A DNA stretch of 64,000 nucleotides from Desulfobotulus alkaliphilus (lineage in GTDB: Bacteria; Desulfobacterota; Desulfobacteria; Desulfobacterales; ASO4-4): positions 254,159 to 318,158 of the forward strand of contig NZ_VLLC01000001.1 of the NCBI RefSeq assembly GCF_007830435.1, in the 5' to 3' direction. Shown here piece after piece: positions 53,973-62,413 of the stretch; position 1 is the stretch's first letter; each line of letters opens with the position of its first letter. The notes below the pieces were generated by a model. It was given only the letters and a program-made list of their open reading frames with translations. It was not told the DNA's origin and ran no database searches. The position numbers and the translations under genes are program-made.

Positions 53973-55553
53973 TTGAAATTACGTTCCTGGAGATTCTATG
54001 CCGTCTGCGTGGCACTGATCCTGGCCATCGTTTACATATTGCCGACCGTCAAGCCCGGCCTGTGGCCTTATAAAACCATCAATCTCGGGCTGGACCTGCA
54101 GGGTGGCATGCACCTTGTACTGGATGTGGAGGTTGAAAAAGCCCTTGAAAGCACCATGGAACGGCGGACCTATGAGCTGCGGGACCAGATGCGCAGGGAG
54201 CGGATACGTTTTACCTCCGTACGCAGACTCCCCGATGGCAGCATTGGTGTCCGCCTTGCCGAGGCCTCCGATGCCGATATTTTTACAGCGTTTCACCGGA
54301 AAGAATTCCCGGATATGGATGTACGCAGACATACCGTGGATGAAGGTCTGGAGTTCCGCTTCACCATACCCGCCGAAGAAAAAAATCATATAACAAAAAT
54401 GGCGACGGAGCAGGCCCTTGAAACCATCCGTAACCGCATCGATGAATTCGGTGTGAATGAGCCGGATATCCGGATTCAGGGTGACAGAAGAATCATCATC
54501 CAGCTTCCCGGTATCGAAGAACCGGAGCGGGCCAAACAGCTCATTGGCCAGACGGCCCTTCTGGAATTTAAAATTGTCGAAGATTCCCATGACGTGCAGG
54601 ACGCCCTGAAAGGGTCCATGCCACCGGGAACAGAAATTCTCTATGAAATCCGGAGGGATGCCTCAGGGCAGGAAACGGGCCGTGTACCCTACCTTGTCAA
54701 CAGAAGGTCCGTTCTTACCGGCTCCTCCCTTACGGATGCACGGGTACAGGTGGATTCCCAGTTCAATGAACCCTATGTTTCCATCAGTTTTGACAGGCAG
54801 GGTGCCCGCCAGTTTGAACGCATCACCGGAGAAAACATTCACAGGCGCATGGCCATTGTTCTGGACAACAATATCTATTCCGCACCCGTGATTCAGGATC
54901 GCATATCCGGCGGTAACGCCCGGATTACGGGAAGCTTTACCATGGAAGATGCCAGAGATCTTGCCATTGTCCTCAGGGCCGGTGCCCTGCCTGCGCCCGT
55001 AAAAATCATTGAGGAACGTACGGTAGGCCCTACTTTAGGTGCTGAATCCATCCGAAAAGGTCTCATATCCATGCTGGTGGGCGGAGGGCTTGTCCTGCTT
55101 TTTATGGCAGTCTATTACAAAGGAGCCGGTCTTGTGGCCAACTGCGCCCTGGTACTGAACATCCTTTTTATAGGTGCTGCCCTTGCGGCCTTCGGAGCCA
55201 CCCTCACTTTGCCGGGCATTGCGGGTATGGTACTGACCCTTGGCATGGCCGTGGATGCCAATGTACTTATTTTTGAACGCATACGGGAAGAACTGCGTCT
55301 GGGTAGATCGCCCATGGCTGCCATTCATGCGGGTTTTGACAGGGCGACCCTTACTATTCTGGATGCCAATGTCACCACCCTCATTGCCGCACTGGTTCTT
55401 TTCCAGTTCGGTTCAGGACCGGTCAAAGGCTTTGCCGTCACCCTCTGCCTCGGGGTGCTTTCCAGCATGTTCACAGCCCTTGTCATGGTACGTCTGGTAT
55501 TTGACATAATTTACGGCGGCCAAAACAACAAGGTGACCCAGCTCAGCATCTAG
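53973..55553 (+). CDS. secD: Protein-export membrane protein SecD
   Basis: SecD pulls secreted proteins through SecYEG using the proton gradient. The 526-aa protein has LGLDLQGGMHLVLDV after the first helix, a large periplasmic P1 domain, and the six-helix C-terminal block with VGGGLVLLFMAVYYK, GAALAAFGATLTLPG and FERIREELRLG. A TTG start with AAAGGA upstream is used, 113 bases after yajC. Length is normal for SecD. Confidence 0.95.
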   Translation: MKLRSWRFYAVCVALILAIVYILPTVKPGLWPYKTINLGLDLQGGMHLVLDVEVEKALESTMERRTYELRDQMRRERIRFTSVRRLPDGSIGVRLAEASDADIFTAFHRKEFPDMDVRRHTVDEGLEFRFTIPAEEKNHITKMATEQALETIRNRIDEFGVNEPDIRIQGDRRIIIQLPGIEEPERAKQLIGQTALLEFKIVEDSHDVQDALKGSMPPGTEILYEIRRDASGQETGRVPYLVNRRSVLTGSSLTDARVQVDSQFNEPYVSISFDRQGARQFERITGENIHRRMAIVLDNNIYSAPVIQDRISGGNARITGSFTMEDARDLAIVLRAGALPAPVKIIEERTVGPTLGAESIRKGLISMLVGGGLVLLFMAVYYKGAGLVANCALVLNILFIGAALAAFGATLTLPGIAGMVLTLGMAVDANVLIFERIREELRLGRSPMAAIHAGFDRATLTILDANVTTLIAALVLFQFGSGPVKGFAVTLCLGVLSSMFTALVMVRLVFDIIYGGQNNKVTQLSI

Positions 55554-55660
55554 CGTCTGACGGAAAGCCTTAAAAACTCAGAGCCGGAACAAAACCATGG
55601 TCCGGCTCCCATGTAAAAAGGTTTTTCGTTCCATCACCCAAGACAGGAGACGGCATTTCC

Positions 55661-56719
55661 ATGCAGATCATCAAACCCGGAACCAATATAGACTTTATTG
55701 GCAAACGGAAAGCGGCCCTGATCCTTTCCGCAGCCATGATCCTTTTCAGTATAATTTCCCTCATCATCCACAAAGGCCCTAGATACGGTGTGGACTTTGC
55801 CGGTGGTACACAAATTCTGGTTGCTTTTCAGGAATCCGTGGATATGGGGCAGGTGTACACTGCCCTGGATCAGGCAGGGCTTGGCAATGCAACGGTTCAG
55901 GAATCCAGAGAAGGAAATAACTTTCTTCTTCAGATCCGGACAATCCAGACCTTTGACGCTGACTCTGGTGTTCTTGGAGAAATTCCCCGCAGACTCCACG
56001 AAACAACCGGGCTCTTTGCAGAAATCCTGAGCATTGATATGGTCGGCCCCCAGGTCAGCAAAGACCTGCGGTCCCAGGCCCTGTATGCACTTTTCTACGC
56101 CCTGCTTTTCATCACCGTGTACATATCCGGTCGTTTTGAAATGAAGTGGATGCTCAGTGCGGCGGTGGCAGGTGTCTTCGTTTCCATCGTCTATCTTTTT
56201 CCCCAGATCACAGAAAATTTCTTCAGGATTTCCCTGCCCATTCCCCTTCTGATCCTGACGGCCCTCATCCTCAGCCTTATCGTATTCTGGAAGCTGGGGC
56301 TGGCCTATGCCCTTGGAGCAGGCATTGCCCTTTTGCATGATGTCATCATCACGGTGGGTCTCTTTTCCGTTCTGGACATAGAATTCAACCTGCCCATCAT
56401 CGCGGCCATCCTCACCATCATGGGCTACTCCCTCAACGATACCATCATTGTATTTGACAGGGTCCGGGAAAACCTTGCTTCCAGAGGTAAAAAAACCTTT
56501 GCCGCCATTTTAAACAAAAGCATCAATGAAACCCTGAGCCGTACCCTGATCACCTCGGGAACAACCCTCCTTGTACTGATCGCTCTCTTTGTTCTGGGCG
56601 GAGGCATCATCCACGACTTTTCCAGGGCCCTCCTGATAGGCGTGGTTGTGGGTACCTACTCATCCATTTTTATTGCCTGCCCCATCCTCTTGTTTCTGCA
56701 CAAAAAACAGGGGATCTGA
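55661..56719 (+). CDS. secF: Protein-export membrane protein SecF
   Basis: SecF works with SecD. The 352-aa protein has YGVDFAGGTQILV, a shorter periplasmic domain, and GYSLNDTIIVFDRVRENL in the membrane part, the SecF hallmark; ALGAGIALLHDVIITVGLF is also typical. It follows secD by 107 bases. Confidence 0.96.
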   Translation: MQIIKPGTNIDFIGKRKAALILSAAMILFSIISLIIHKGPRYGVDFAGGTQILVAFQESVDMGQVYTALDQAGLGNATVQESREGNNFLLQIRTIQTFDADSGVLGEIPRRLHETTGLFAEILSIDMVGPQVSKDLRSQALYALFYALLFITVYISGRFEMKWMLSAAVAGVFVSIVYLFPQITENFFRISLPIPLLILTALILSLIVFWKLGLAYALGAGIALLHDVIITVGLFSVLDIEFNLPIIAAILTIMGYSLNDTIIVFDRVRENLASRGKKTFAAILNKSINETLSRTLITSGTTLLVLIALFVLGGGIIHDFSRALLIGVVVGTYSSIFIACPILLFLHKKQGI

Positions 56720-56779
56720 TGCGCCATGCATAAACGTCGTCGGGAATTTCCCCGGCGACGCATTTTCAGGAGGTTTTCC

Positions 56780-57481
56780 ATGGGCACCCGGCCAGAGTTC
56801 ATAGGTTTCAAAACGCTGTGTACACTGATTCTGACTGCAGTATGCCTTAGCGCATGTGCCTCCAGACAGCCGGACGCAACGCAGGCACGCATCAGCACCA
56901 TGGAACAGCAAATCTCCCGCAATGAAGAGGTCATATCCGATCTTTCCCAGAGACTTTCTGTCATGCAGTTCATGGTGGACAGCCATGAAAGGATGCTGAG
57001 AAATCCTGCCAGTCCAGCTGCCGCATCGGCCCCCCCAGCACAGCAGCCGGTGGTGACAAAGCCCCCTGCTGCTTCCTCATCACCGGCTGCTGTGCCCGAA
57101 GATATAAAAGACCCCAACCGGCTTTATGAAAAGGCCTTTGCCACCATGCAGAGCCGTGATTATGAAAAAGCAGCCATCCTTTTTGATGAGCTTGCCACCC
57201 GTTTTCCGGACCACAGCCTGGCAGATAATGCCCTGTACTGGCTTGCGGAGTGTCACTATGCCCGCAGGGATTACAGAAAAGCCATCACAGCCTTTGAAGA
57301 GGTTCCCAAACGCTACCCCCAGGGAGGCAAGGTACCCGATGCCATGCTAAAAAACGCCTACTCCAGAATACAGATCGGAGACAGGGAAAACGCACGGGAA
57401 ATTCTGCGTCAGCTGATACGGGAATATCCCTTTACGGATGCGGCTTCCAAGGCAGAAGCCCGGCTGAAGAATCTTTTCTGA
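56780..57481 (+). CDS. ybgF: YbgF/CpoB-like TPR lipoprotein
   Basis: This is a periplasmic lipoprotein: signal peptide with lipobox LSAC-ASRQP. A coiled-coil part (about residues 35-75), a Pro/Ala-rich linker and a C-terminal TPR domain (LYEKAFATMQSRDYEKAAILFDEL in parts) match YbgF, which coordinates peptidoglycan synthesis and the Tol-Pal system. No tol-pal genes are in the window. The ATG at 56780 has AGGAGG upstream, unlike the open frame from 56726. 233 aa. Confidence 0.85.
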   Translation: MGTRPEFIGFKTLCTLILTAVCLSACASRQPDATQARISTMEQQISRNEEVISDLSQRLSVMQFMVDSHERMLRNPASPAAASAPPAQQPVVTKPPAASSSPAAVPEDIKDPNRLYEKAFATMQSRDYEKAAILFDELATRFPDHSLADNALYWLAECHYARRDYRKAITAFEEVPKRYPQGGKVPDAMLKNAYSRIQIGDRENAREILRQLIREYPFTDAASKAEARLKNLF

Positions 57482-58608
57482 TGCAGGCAGACCTGCACCA
57501 TATGTCGGAAAAGGATGGAAGGGAGATTCTTCCATGGCTGAAACTGCAGGCCACTCCCGGCATCGGTGCCCTTCGTTTTGCCCGTCTCATTGAAAAATTA
57601 AAACACCCGGCAAGGGTACTGAATACGCCCGAAGAAACCCTGTCTGCCATATCGGGCATTTCCTCCCGCATGGCTGCGGCCATCAGAGATACGGCCCGGC
57701 TGCCGGATGCCCCCTTTCTCAGGGAAATCCGCATGGCCGGGGATCAGGGGGTTCATCTCATCGGACTGGGCATGGAAGCGTATCCTGAGCTGCTTTCAAA
57801 AATTCCCGACCCTCCCCCTGTTCTCTATGTCCGGGGACAGCTTTTGCCAGATGCCGTGGCGGTGGCCATCGTAGGTTCGCGAAATGCGACACGCTACGGC
57901 CGGGACCATGCCTTTAGCATTGCTTCAGAGCTGGCAGCATCGGGAATTGTCGTTGTCAGCGGCCTTGCAAGGGGCATTGATGCCGCCGCCCATGAAGGTG
58001 CCCTTGCGGCAGGTGGTGTCACCATTGCCGTTCTGGGATCAGGGCTCAGCCGGATCTATCCCGGAGAGCATCGCAGGCTGGCCCAAAGCATAGCCGCCTC
58101 AGGTGCCGTTATATCCTCCTTTGCCATGGAAACGCTTCCCGATGCGCCCAATTTCCCTGCACGCAACCGTATCATCTCAGGGCTTTGCCTTGGTACCGCC
58201 GTCATGGAGGCTGCGGACCGGAGCGGCTCCCTCATCACCGCCCGAATGGCAGGGGAACAGGGACGGGACGTTTTTGCCCTTCCCGGCAATGTCCGGTCCA
58301 TGAAAAGCGCCGGAACCCACAGACTCCTCCGTGAAGGTGCCTGTCTTATTGAAAATGCAGCGGATATTATGAATGAACTGGGTATTCAAAAGCCGCATGT
58401 TTCCGTCAGGCCCCATGAAAAAAAAGAAAATCTTCTTGCAATGGATGAATCAGGCGTGTTTAAAGTGCTGGAGGCCGATCCCATTCATATCGATGAACTG
58501 GCACAGAGAACCGGGATGGCAGCAGGGCCCCTTTCCGCCCTTCTTTTTACCCTTGAGCTCCAGGGAAAAATTCTGCAGTATCCTGGAAAATATTTCGCAA
58601 AATCATGA
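57481..58608 (+). CDS. dprA: DNA processing protein DprA
   Basis: DprA (Smf) loads RecA on single-stranded DNA in natural transformation, and is kept in many non-competent bacteria. The 375-aa protein has a SAM-like N-terminus, the Rossmann core VAIVGSRNATRYGRD, VVSGLARGIDAAAHEGAL and FPARNRIISGL, and a winged-helix C-terminus (IHIDELAQRTGMAAGPL). The start overlaps the ybgF stop by one base. Confidence 0.95.
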   Translation: MQADLHHMSEKDGREILPWLKLQATPGIGALRFARLIEKLKHPARVLNTPEETLSAISGISSRMAAAIRDTARLPDAPFLREIRMAGDQGVHLIGLGMEAYPELLSKIPDPPPVLYVRGQLLPDAVAVAIVGSRNATRYGRDHAFSIASELAASGIVVVSGLARGIDAAAHEGALAAGGVTIAVLGSGLSRIYPGEHRRLAQSIAASGAVISSFAMETLPDAPNFPARNRIISGLCLGTAVMEAADRSGSLITARMAGEQGRDVFALPGNVRSMKSAGTHRLLREGACLIENAADIMNELGIQKPHVSVRPHEKKENLLAMDESGVFKVLEADPIHIDELAQRTGMAAGPLSALLFTLELQGKILQYPGKYFAKS

Positions 58609-58618
58609 AGGATGCACC

Positions 58619-60916
58619 GTGAGTAAACCCCTTGTCATTGTCGAGTCCCCCACAAAAGTCAGAACCTTAAAAAAATATATCGGAGATACCTTCAATGTCA
58701 CGGCCACCTCTGGCCATATCCGGGATCTGCCCCCCAAAGAAATTGGCATTGACATTGAAAACGGCTTTACGCCCCAGTACCAGAACATCAAGGGAAAGCA
58801 GAACATCATTAAATCCCTGAAGGCAGCCGCAGAAAATGCCTCTGACATCTATCTGGCCCCTGACCCGGACCGTGAAGGGGAAGCCATTGCCTTTCATACG
58901 GCAGATATTCTGAAAAAAAAGGGGAGGCGTTTCCACAGGGTTCTTTTCCATGAGCTGACGAAAAACGGTATTGAGGAGGCCTTAAAAAAACCCAGCGAAC
59001 TGAATGTCAGCCGTTATGATGCCCAGCAGGCCCGCCGTATTCTGGACCGCCTTGTGGGATACCAGATATCCCCCCTTCTCTGGAAAAAGGTACAGGGCGG
59101 GCTTTCCGCAGGCCGCGTGCAGTCCGTTGCCGTCCGCATCATCTGTGACCGTGAACGCCAGATTCAGGCCTTTGAACCCAAGGAATACTGGAGCATCACC
59201 GCAGGCCTTGAAAGTCCCGGTAATCCGCCAGCCTTTGAGGCAAAACTCAGCCGCAAAAACAATGAAAAATGCGCCATCCCCGATGCCTCAGCATCGCAGG
59301 CCATACTGAAGGATCTGGAAAAGGCCGCCTTTACTGTGGAAAAGGTGGTGAAAAAAACCACAAAGCGCAATCCCCTGCCCCCCTTCACCACGTCCAAACT
59401 GCAGCAGGAAGCCATCCGCAAACTGCGCTTTTCCGCCCAGAAAACCATGATAGTGGCCCAGCAGCTTTATGAGGGCCTGGACCTCGGCCCCGGCGAACCC
59501 GTGGGCCTTATCACCTACATGCGTACGGACTCCACCCGTATTGCCAATGAAGCGGCCCACGAGGCTCTGGATTATGTCCGGTCCACCCTGGGACCAGACT
59601 TTGTCGCAAAGGGCCCCAGAGCCTTTGAAAACCGGAAAAAGGTGCAGGATGCCCATGAGGCCATACGGCCCACCTCCGTTGGCCACACCCCTGAAAGTAT
59701 CCGCCGCTTTCTGGATAAGGATCAGTTTGCCCTGTATGAGCTGATCTGGAAACGCTTTGTGGCCTCACAGATGAGTGAAGCCCTCATCCATCAGGTCAGT
59801 GTCAGCATCGCTGCCGGTATCTATACCTTTTCCGTATCCGGCTCCACCGTGGCCTTTCCCGGCTTTATGCAGCTCTACACGGCTGCCGAGGAAGGAGGAG
59901 AAAAGGAAGAAAAAAAACAGAACCTTCCGGACCTCAAAGAAGGGGAAAAGCTTGACTGCAGCTCGCTGGTTCCCAGACAGCACTTCACCCAGCCGCCCCC
60001 CCGCTTTTCCGAAGCCTCCCTTGTGAAGGAGCTGGAAGAAAACGGAATCGGCCGCCCCAGTACCTATGCCTCCATCCTTTCCACCATCCGCAACAAGGGC
60101 TATGTGGAAATGGTGAACCGCTACTTCAGGCCCAGCGAACTGGGATTCATCGTCAACGATCTGCTGGTGGAAAATTTCCCTGAAATACTGGATGTGGATT
60201 TCACGGCCAGACTGGAAAATGACCTTGACCGCATCGAAGGAGCAGAAGTGGCTGCCCTGCAACTGCTGCAGGAATTTTACACCCCCTTCAGCGAAAAGCT
60301 GGATGCGGCAAAAAATGGCATGCAAAGCATCAAGGGAGTGGGGATTCCCACGGATATGGAATGTCCCGAATGCAAAAAGGGCAAACTCCATGTCAAGGTA
60401 GGAAAAAACGGCCCTTTCATTGCCTGCAGTGCCTACCCGGACTGCCATTTTTCCAGAAACTATGAACGCAATGAAAAGGGGCAGATTCAACTGGTGGAAT
60501 TTGAGGCGGATATTGCCGAAGGGCAGCTCTGTGACAAATGCCAGCGTCCCATGGTGGTGAAACAGGGCCGTTTCGGAACCTTTCTTGCCTGCAGCGGGTA
60601 TCCTGAATGCAAAAATACCAGCAGCATCCATGCAGGCCAGCCCCAGGGCGGCGGAGAAGGCACGGGCGTTGCGTGCCCGGAAGAGGGCTGTAGCGGGGAG
60701 CTTGTGGAAAGAAAATCCCGCAGAGGCAAAGTCTTCTACGGGTGTAAACGGTATCCCGACTGCACCTTTGCCATCTGGGATAAACCCATCGCTGAGAAAT
60801 GCCCGGACTGCGGGCATCCCTACCTTGTGGAAAAAACCACCAAGAAACTGGGAACCCATCTGAAATGCCCGGCTGCAGGCTGCAACTTCACCCGCAGTCC
60901 GGACGAAAAGGAGTAA
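58619..60916 (+). CDS. topA: DNA topoisomerase I
   Basis: TopA relaxes negative supercoils. The 765-aa protein starts MSKPLVIVESPTKVRTLKKY (the Toprim domain), has the catalytic Tyr in GLITYMRTDSTRIANEA, and four C4-type zinc ribbons near the C-terminus (CPEC.../CSAYPDC, CDKC.../CSGYPEC, CPEEGC.../CKRYPDC, CPDC.../CPAAGC). The start is GTG 58619, with AAGGA upstream; the longer frame from 58373 overlaps dprA. It closes the operon that begins at yajC. Confidence 0.97.
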   Translation: MSKPLVIVESPTKVRTLKKYIGDTFNVTATSGHIRDLPPKEIGIDIENGFTPQYQNIKGKQNIIKSLKAAAENASDIYLAPDPDREGEAIAFHTADILKKKGRRFHRVLFHELTKNGIEEALKKPSELNVSRYDAQQARRILDRLVGYQISPLLWKKVQGGLSAGRVQSVAVRIICDRERQIQAFEPKEYWSITAGLESPGNPPAFEAKLSRKNNEKCAIPDASASQAILKDLEKAAFTVEKVVKKTTKRNPLPPFTTSKLQQEAIRKLRFSAQKTMIVAQQLYEGLDLGPGEPVGLITYMRTDSTRIANEAAHEALDYVRSTLGPDFVAKGPRAFENRKKVQDAHEAIRPTSVGHTPESIRRFLDKDQFALYELIWKRFVASQMSEALIHQVSVSIAAGIYTFSVSGSTVAFPGFMQLYTAAEEGGEKEEKKQNLPDLKEGEKLDCSSLVPRQHFTQPPPRFSEASLVKELEENGIGRPSTYASILSTIRNKGYVEMVNRYFRPSELGFIVNDLLVENFPEILDVDFTARLENDLDRIEGAEVAALQLLQEFYTPFSEKLDAAKNGMQSIKGVGIPTDMECPECKKGKLHVKVGKNGPFIACSAYPDCHFSRNYERNEKGQIQLVEFEADIAEGQLCDKCQRPMVVKQGRFGTFLACSGYPECKNTSSIHAGQPQGGGEGTGVACPEEGCSGELVERKSRRGKVFYGCKRYPDCTFAIWDKPIAEKCPDCGHPYLVEKTTKKLGTHLKCPAAGCNFTRSPDEKE

Positions 60917-60929
60917 GACAAAAGCAAAT

Positions 60930-61481
60930 CTGATTACCACTGTCTTTCAGCCATAGAAATTACTTAACCAGATTTGTAATTATTCAGCACAGTATATGCC
61001 AATGCTGTAATTGCAGCAGATTCGTACTGTTGCAAGGCTCCGTGGCTATTTGCAAGTGACATTGCAATCGTTTCGGATTCCGGCACTCAAGCCAAAAACC
61101 CAAAGCCTACTATAAAAAGCAATAAGCTTTTTCAGGCTTGAGTGCCGGAGTGCTAATAAGAAGCGGCAAACTGTCTGAGCCGCCACAAAGGCAGCGTGCT
61201 TAAAGCCTGCTATGGCAATCAAAAAGCTTATCCTGCCTGTGGCGGGGAGGTTTTGCCGCTTCCGCACAGGGCAAGAAGCTCCCGAATCCGGCACTCAAGA
61301 TCCCTAAGCACTTTTGCTCCCGTAAAGGGCTTGAGCTTTTCAGCTTGAGTGCCGGATTGCGTCACGGGCAAATAGCCTGGAGCCTGTGCATCTGTCTGGC
61401 AGCTATGGTACTTGGAAAACCGTGCTGAATACTTACCCAGATTTTACGATTGTTGGCGGGCACCCTTCACGGGTGCCATGA
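60930..61481. repeat. Family-2 element interrupted by copy E
   Basis: CTGATTACCACTGTCTTTCAGCCATA (60930-60955) then GAAATT...CCAGATTT matches the left part of the intact element at 43915. After copy E, CAGATTTTACGATTGTTGGC and the hairpin GGCACCC-TTCA-CGGGTGCC continue that sequence (intact: CGATTTTACGCATGTTAGC then GCACCC..GGGTGC). The right end is not found, so the copy is truncated. Confidence 0.7.
60976..61436. mobile_element. Mosaic inverted-repeat element, copy E (full length, with 8-bp target duplication)
   Basis: The 461-bp element begins GTAATTATTCAGCAC and ends GTGCTGAATACTTAC. The perfect 8-bp direct repeat CCAGATTT flanks it at 60968-60975 and 61437-61444. In order it holds the left arm, a type I cassette (61080-61091 with 61137-61148), the module-2 palindrome (about 61160-61265), a type II cassette (61288-61299 with 61344-61355) and the right arm. 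It has no coding capacity. 5'-GTAA termini and 8-bp duplications are typical of the IS66 family, so it is likely a non-autonomous derivative moved by such a transposase; that link is inference. Confidence 0.85.
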
Positions 61482-61536
61482 ACAACTTTCACAAAGTATG
61501 GCCTGCTCCCCGGATTTCCAGCCCAATGCTGGCCCC

Positions 61537-62295
61537 TTACTCGCCGTAAAGCCCCATCATGGAAACCTTTTTATAGCCAGCCGGTATTTCAAACATTGCA
61601 GCGGGAACGGTTTTTTTCTCAAAGGAAAGAATCAGGTTCGTGGTAATGGCTTCTCCGTCTTCAAACTCAATGGTCCGCACGGGAAAACCCATTTTTTCCG
61701 CCTCTTTCCAGTCTTTAAGAAAGCCATCATCGTTCTTCGACATTTTAGCCAGAGCTTCAAAATCCTTTTTTACCACACCAAGGGTGGACAGGGGAACCGT
61801 GCAGATTTCCTCAATCTTTTCTCCATGCCGCATCCCCTCATATATGGTACAGGTCCATTTACCCACCCTGTCCTGTCCTTTTTTCACATATTTCAAAGGG
61901 GTATCATCTTCCCCATCAAAGCCCATGAATTCACGGTACTGGGCCTTTTCCTCTTCGCTCATATGTTTAAGCTGCTCTTCCATCATGGACCGGGCAGAGG
62001 CTTCATATTCCATGGCCTGCTCTTCCATGCGCCGCATTTCAGCCATGGTCATTTCAGCATAAATTTTCTTATCCGGACGTATCATCCACAGGACATCCTT
62101 ATCCATCCTTCCGATACTGGCAAAGGCCATACCTTCCACCTTATTTTCAGATCGCACCTTGTCCTTTGAAAGATAGATTACGGATGTCTGCTTTTCCCCT
62201 GATTCATGATCCTCAAAAACATAGGTCATGGTCAAATCCGAAAAAGCAATGGAGGTAATTCCCATAAATATCAGCATTAAAAACAGTTTTTTCAT
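61537..62295 (-). CDS. Exported DUF4412-type protein
   Basis: The 252-aa product has a signal peptide (KKLFLMLIFMGITSIAFSDL) and no other hydrophobic segment. The body resembles the DUF4412 pattern: SVIYLSKDKVRSE..., MIRPDKKIYAEMTMAEM and a C-terminal beta domain. A long acidic helix rich in Met and Glu (EEQAMEYEASARSMMEEQLKHMSEEEKAQYREF, in pieces) is unusual. The role is unknown. It is convergent with topA and follows the GlcD-like gene on its strand, with a 118-bp spacer. Confidence 0.65.
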   Translation of the reverse strand: MKKLFLMLIFMGITSIAFSDLTMTYVFEDHESGEKQTSVIYLSKDKVRSENKVEGMAFASIGRMDKDVLWMIRPDKKIYAEMTMAEMRRMEEQAMEYEASARSMMEEQLKHMSEEEKAQYREFMGFDGEDDTPLKYVKKGQDRVGKWTCTIYEGMRHGEKIEEICTVPLSTLGVVKKDFEALAKMSKNDDGFLKDWKEAEKMGFPVRTIEFEDGEAITTNLILSFEKKTVPAAMFEIPAGYKKVSMMGLYGE

Positions 62296-62413
62296 AGCTT
62301 TCTCCTTTGTGTGATATGTATGAACTGAAATAAACGCTGTTTCGCAACAAGGCCGTACACATAAAAAGCAGGATAAATATTCTGCCTGTTCTTACGCCAG
62401 TTTGTGAAAAAAC

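Noticed and set aside
59765..60940. 391-codon minus-strand frame opposite topA
   Set aside because: topA has its catalytic and zinc motifs in the plus frame; the minus frame is His/Phe/Gly-rich shadow.
61080..61355. Integron gene cassettes with attC sites
   Set aside because: The cassettes of about 69 bp have no ORF, no attC core pattern was evident and no integrase gene is nearby.
60976..61436. CRISPR array
   Set aside because: Repeated 12-mers are inverted, not direct, occur only once or twice per locus and are not regularly spaced; no cas genes are present.
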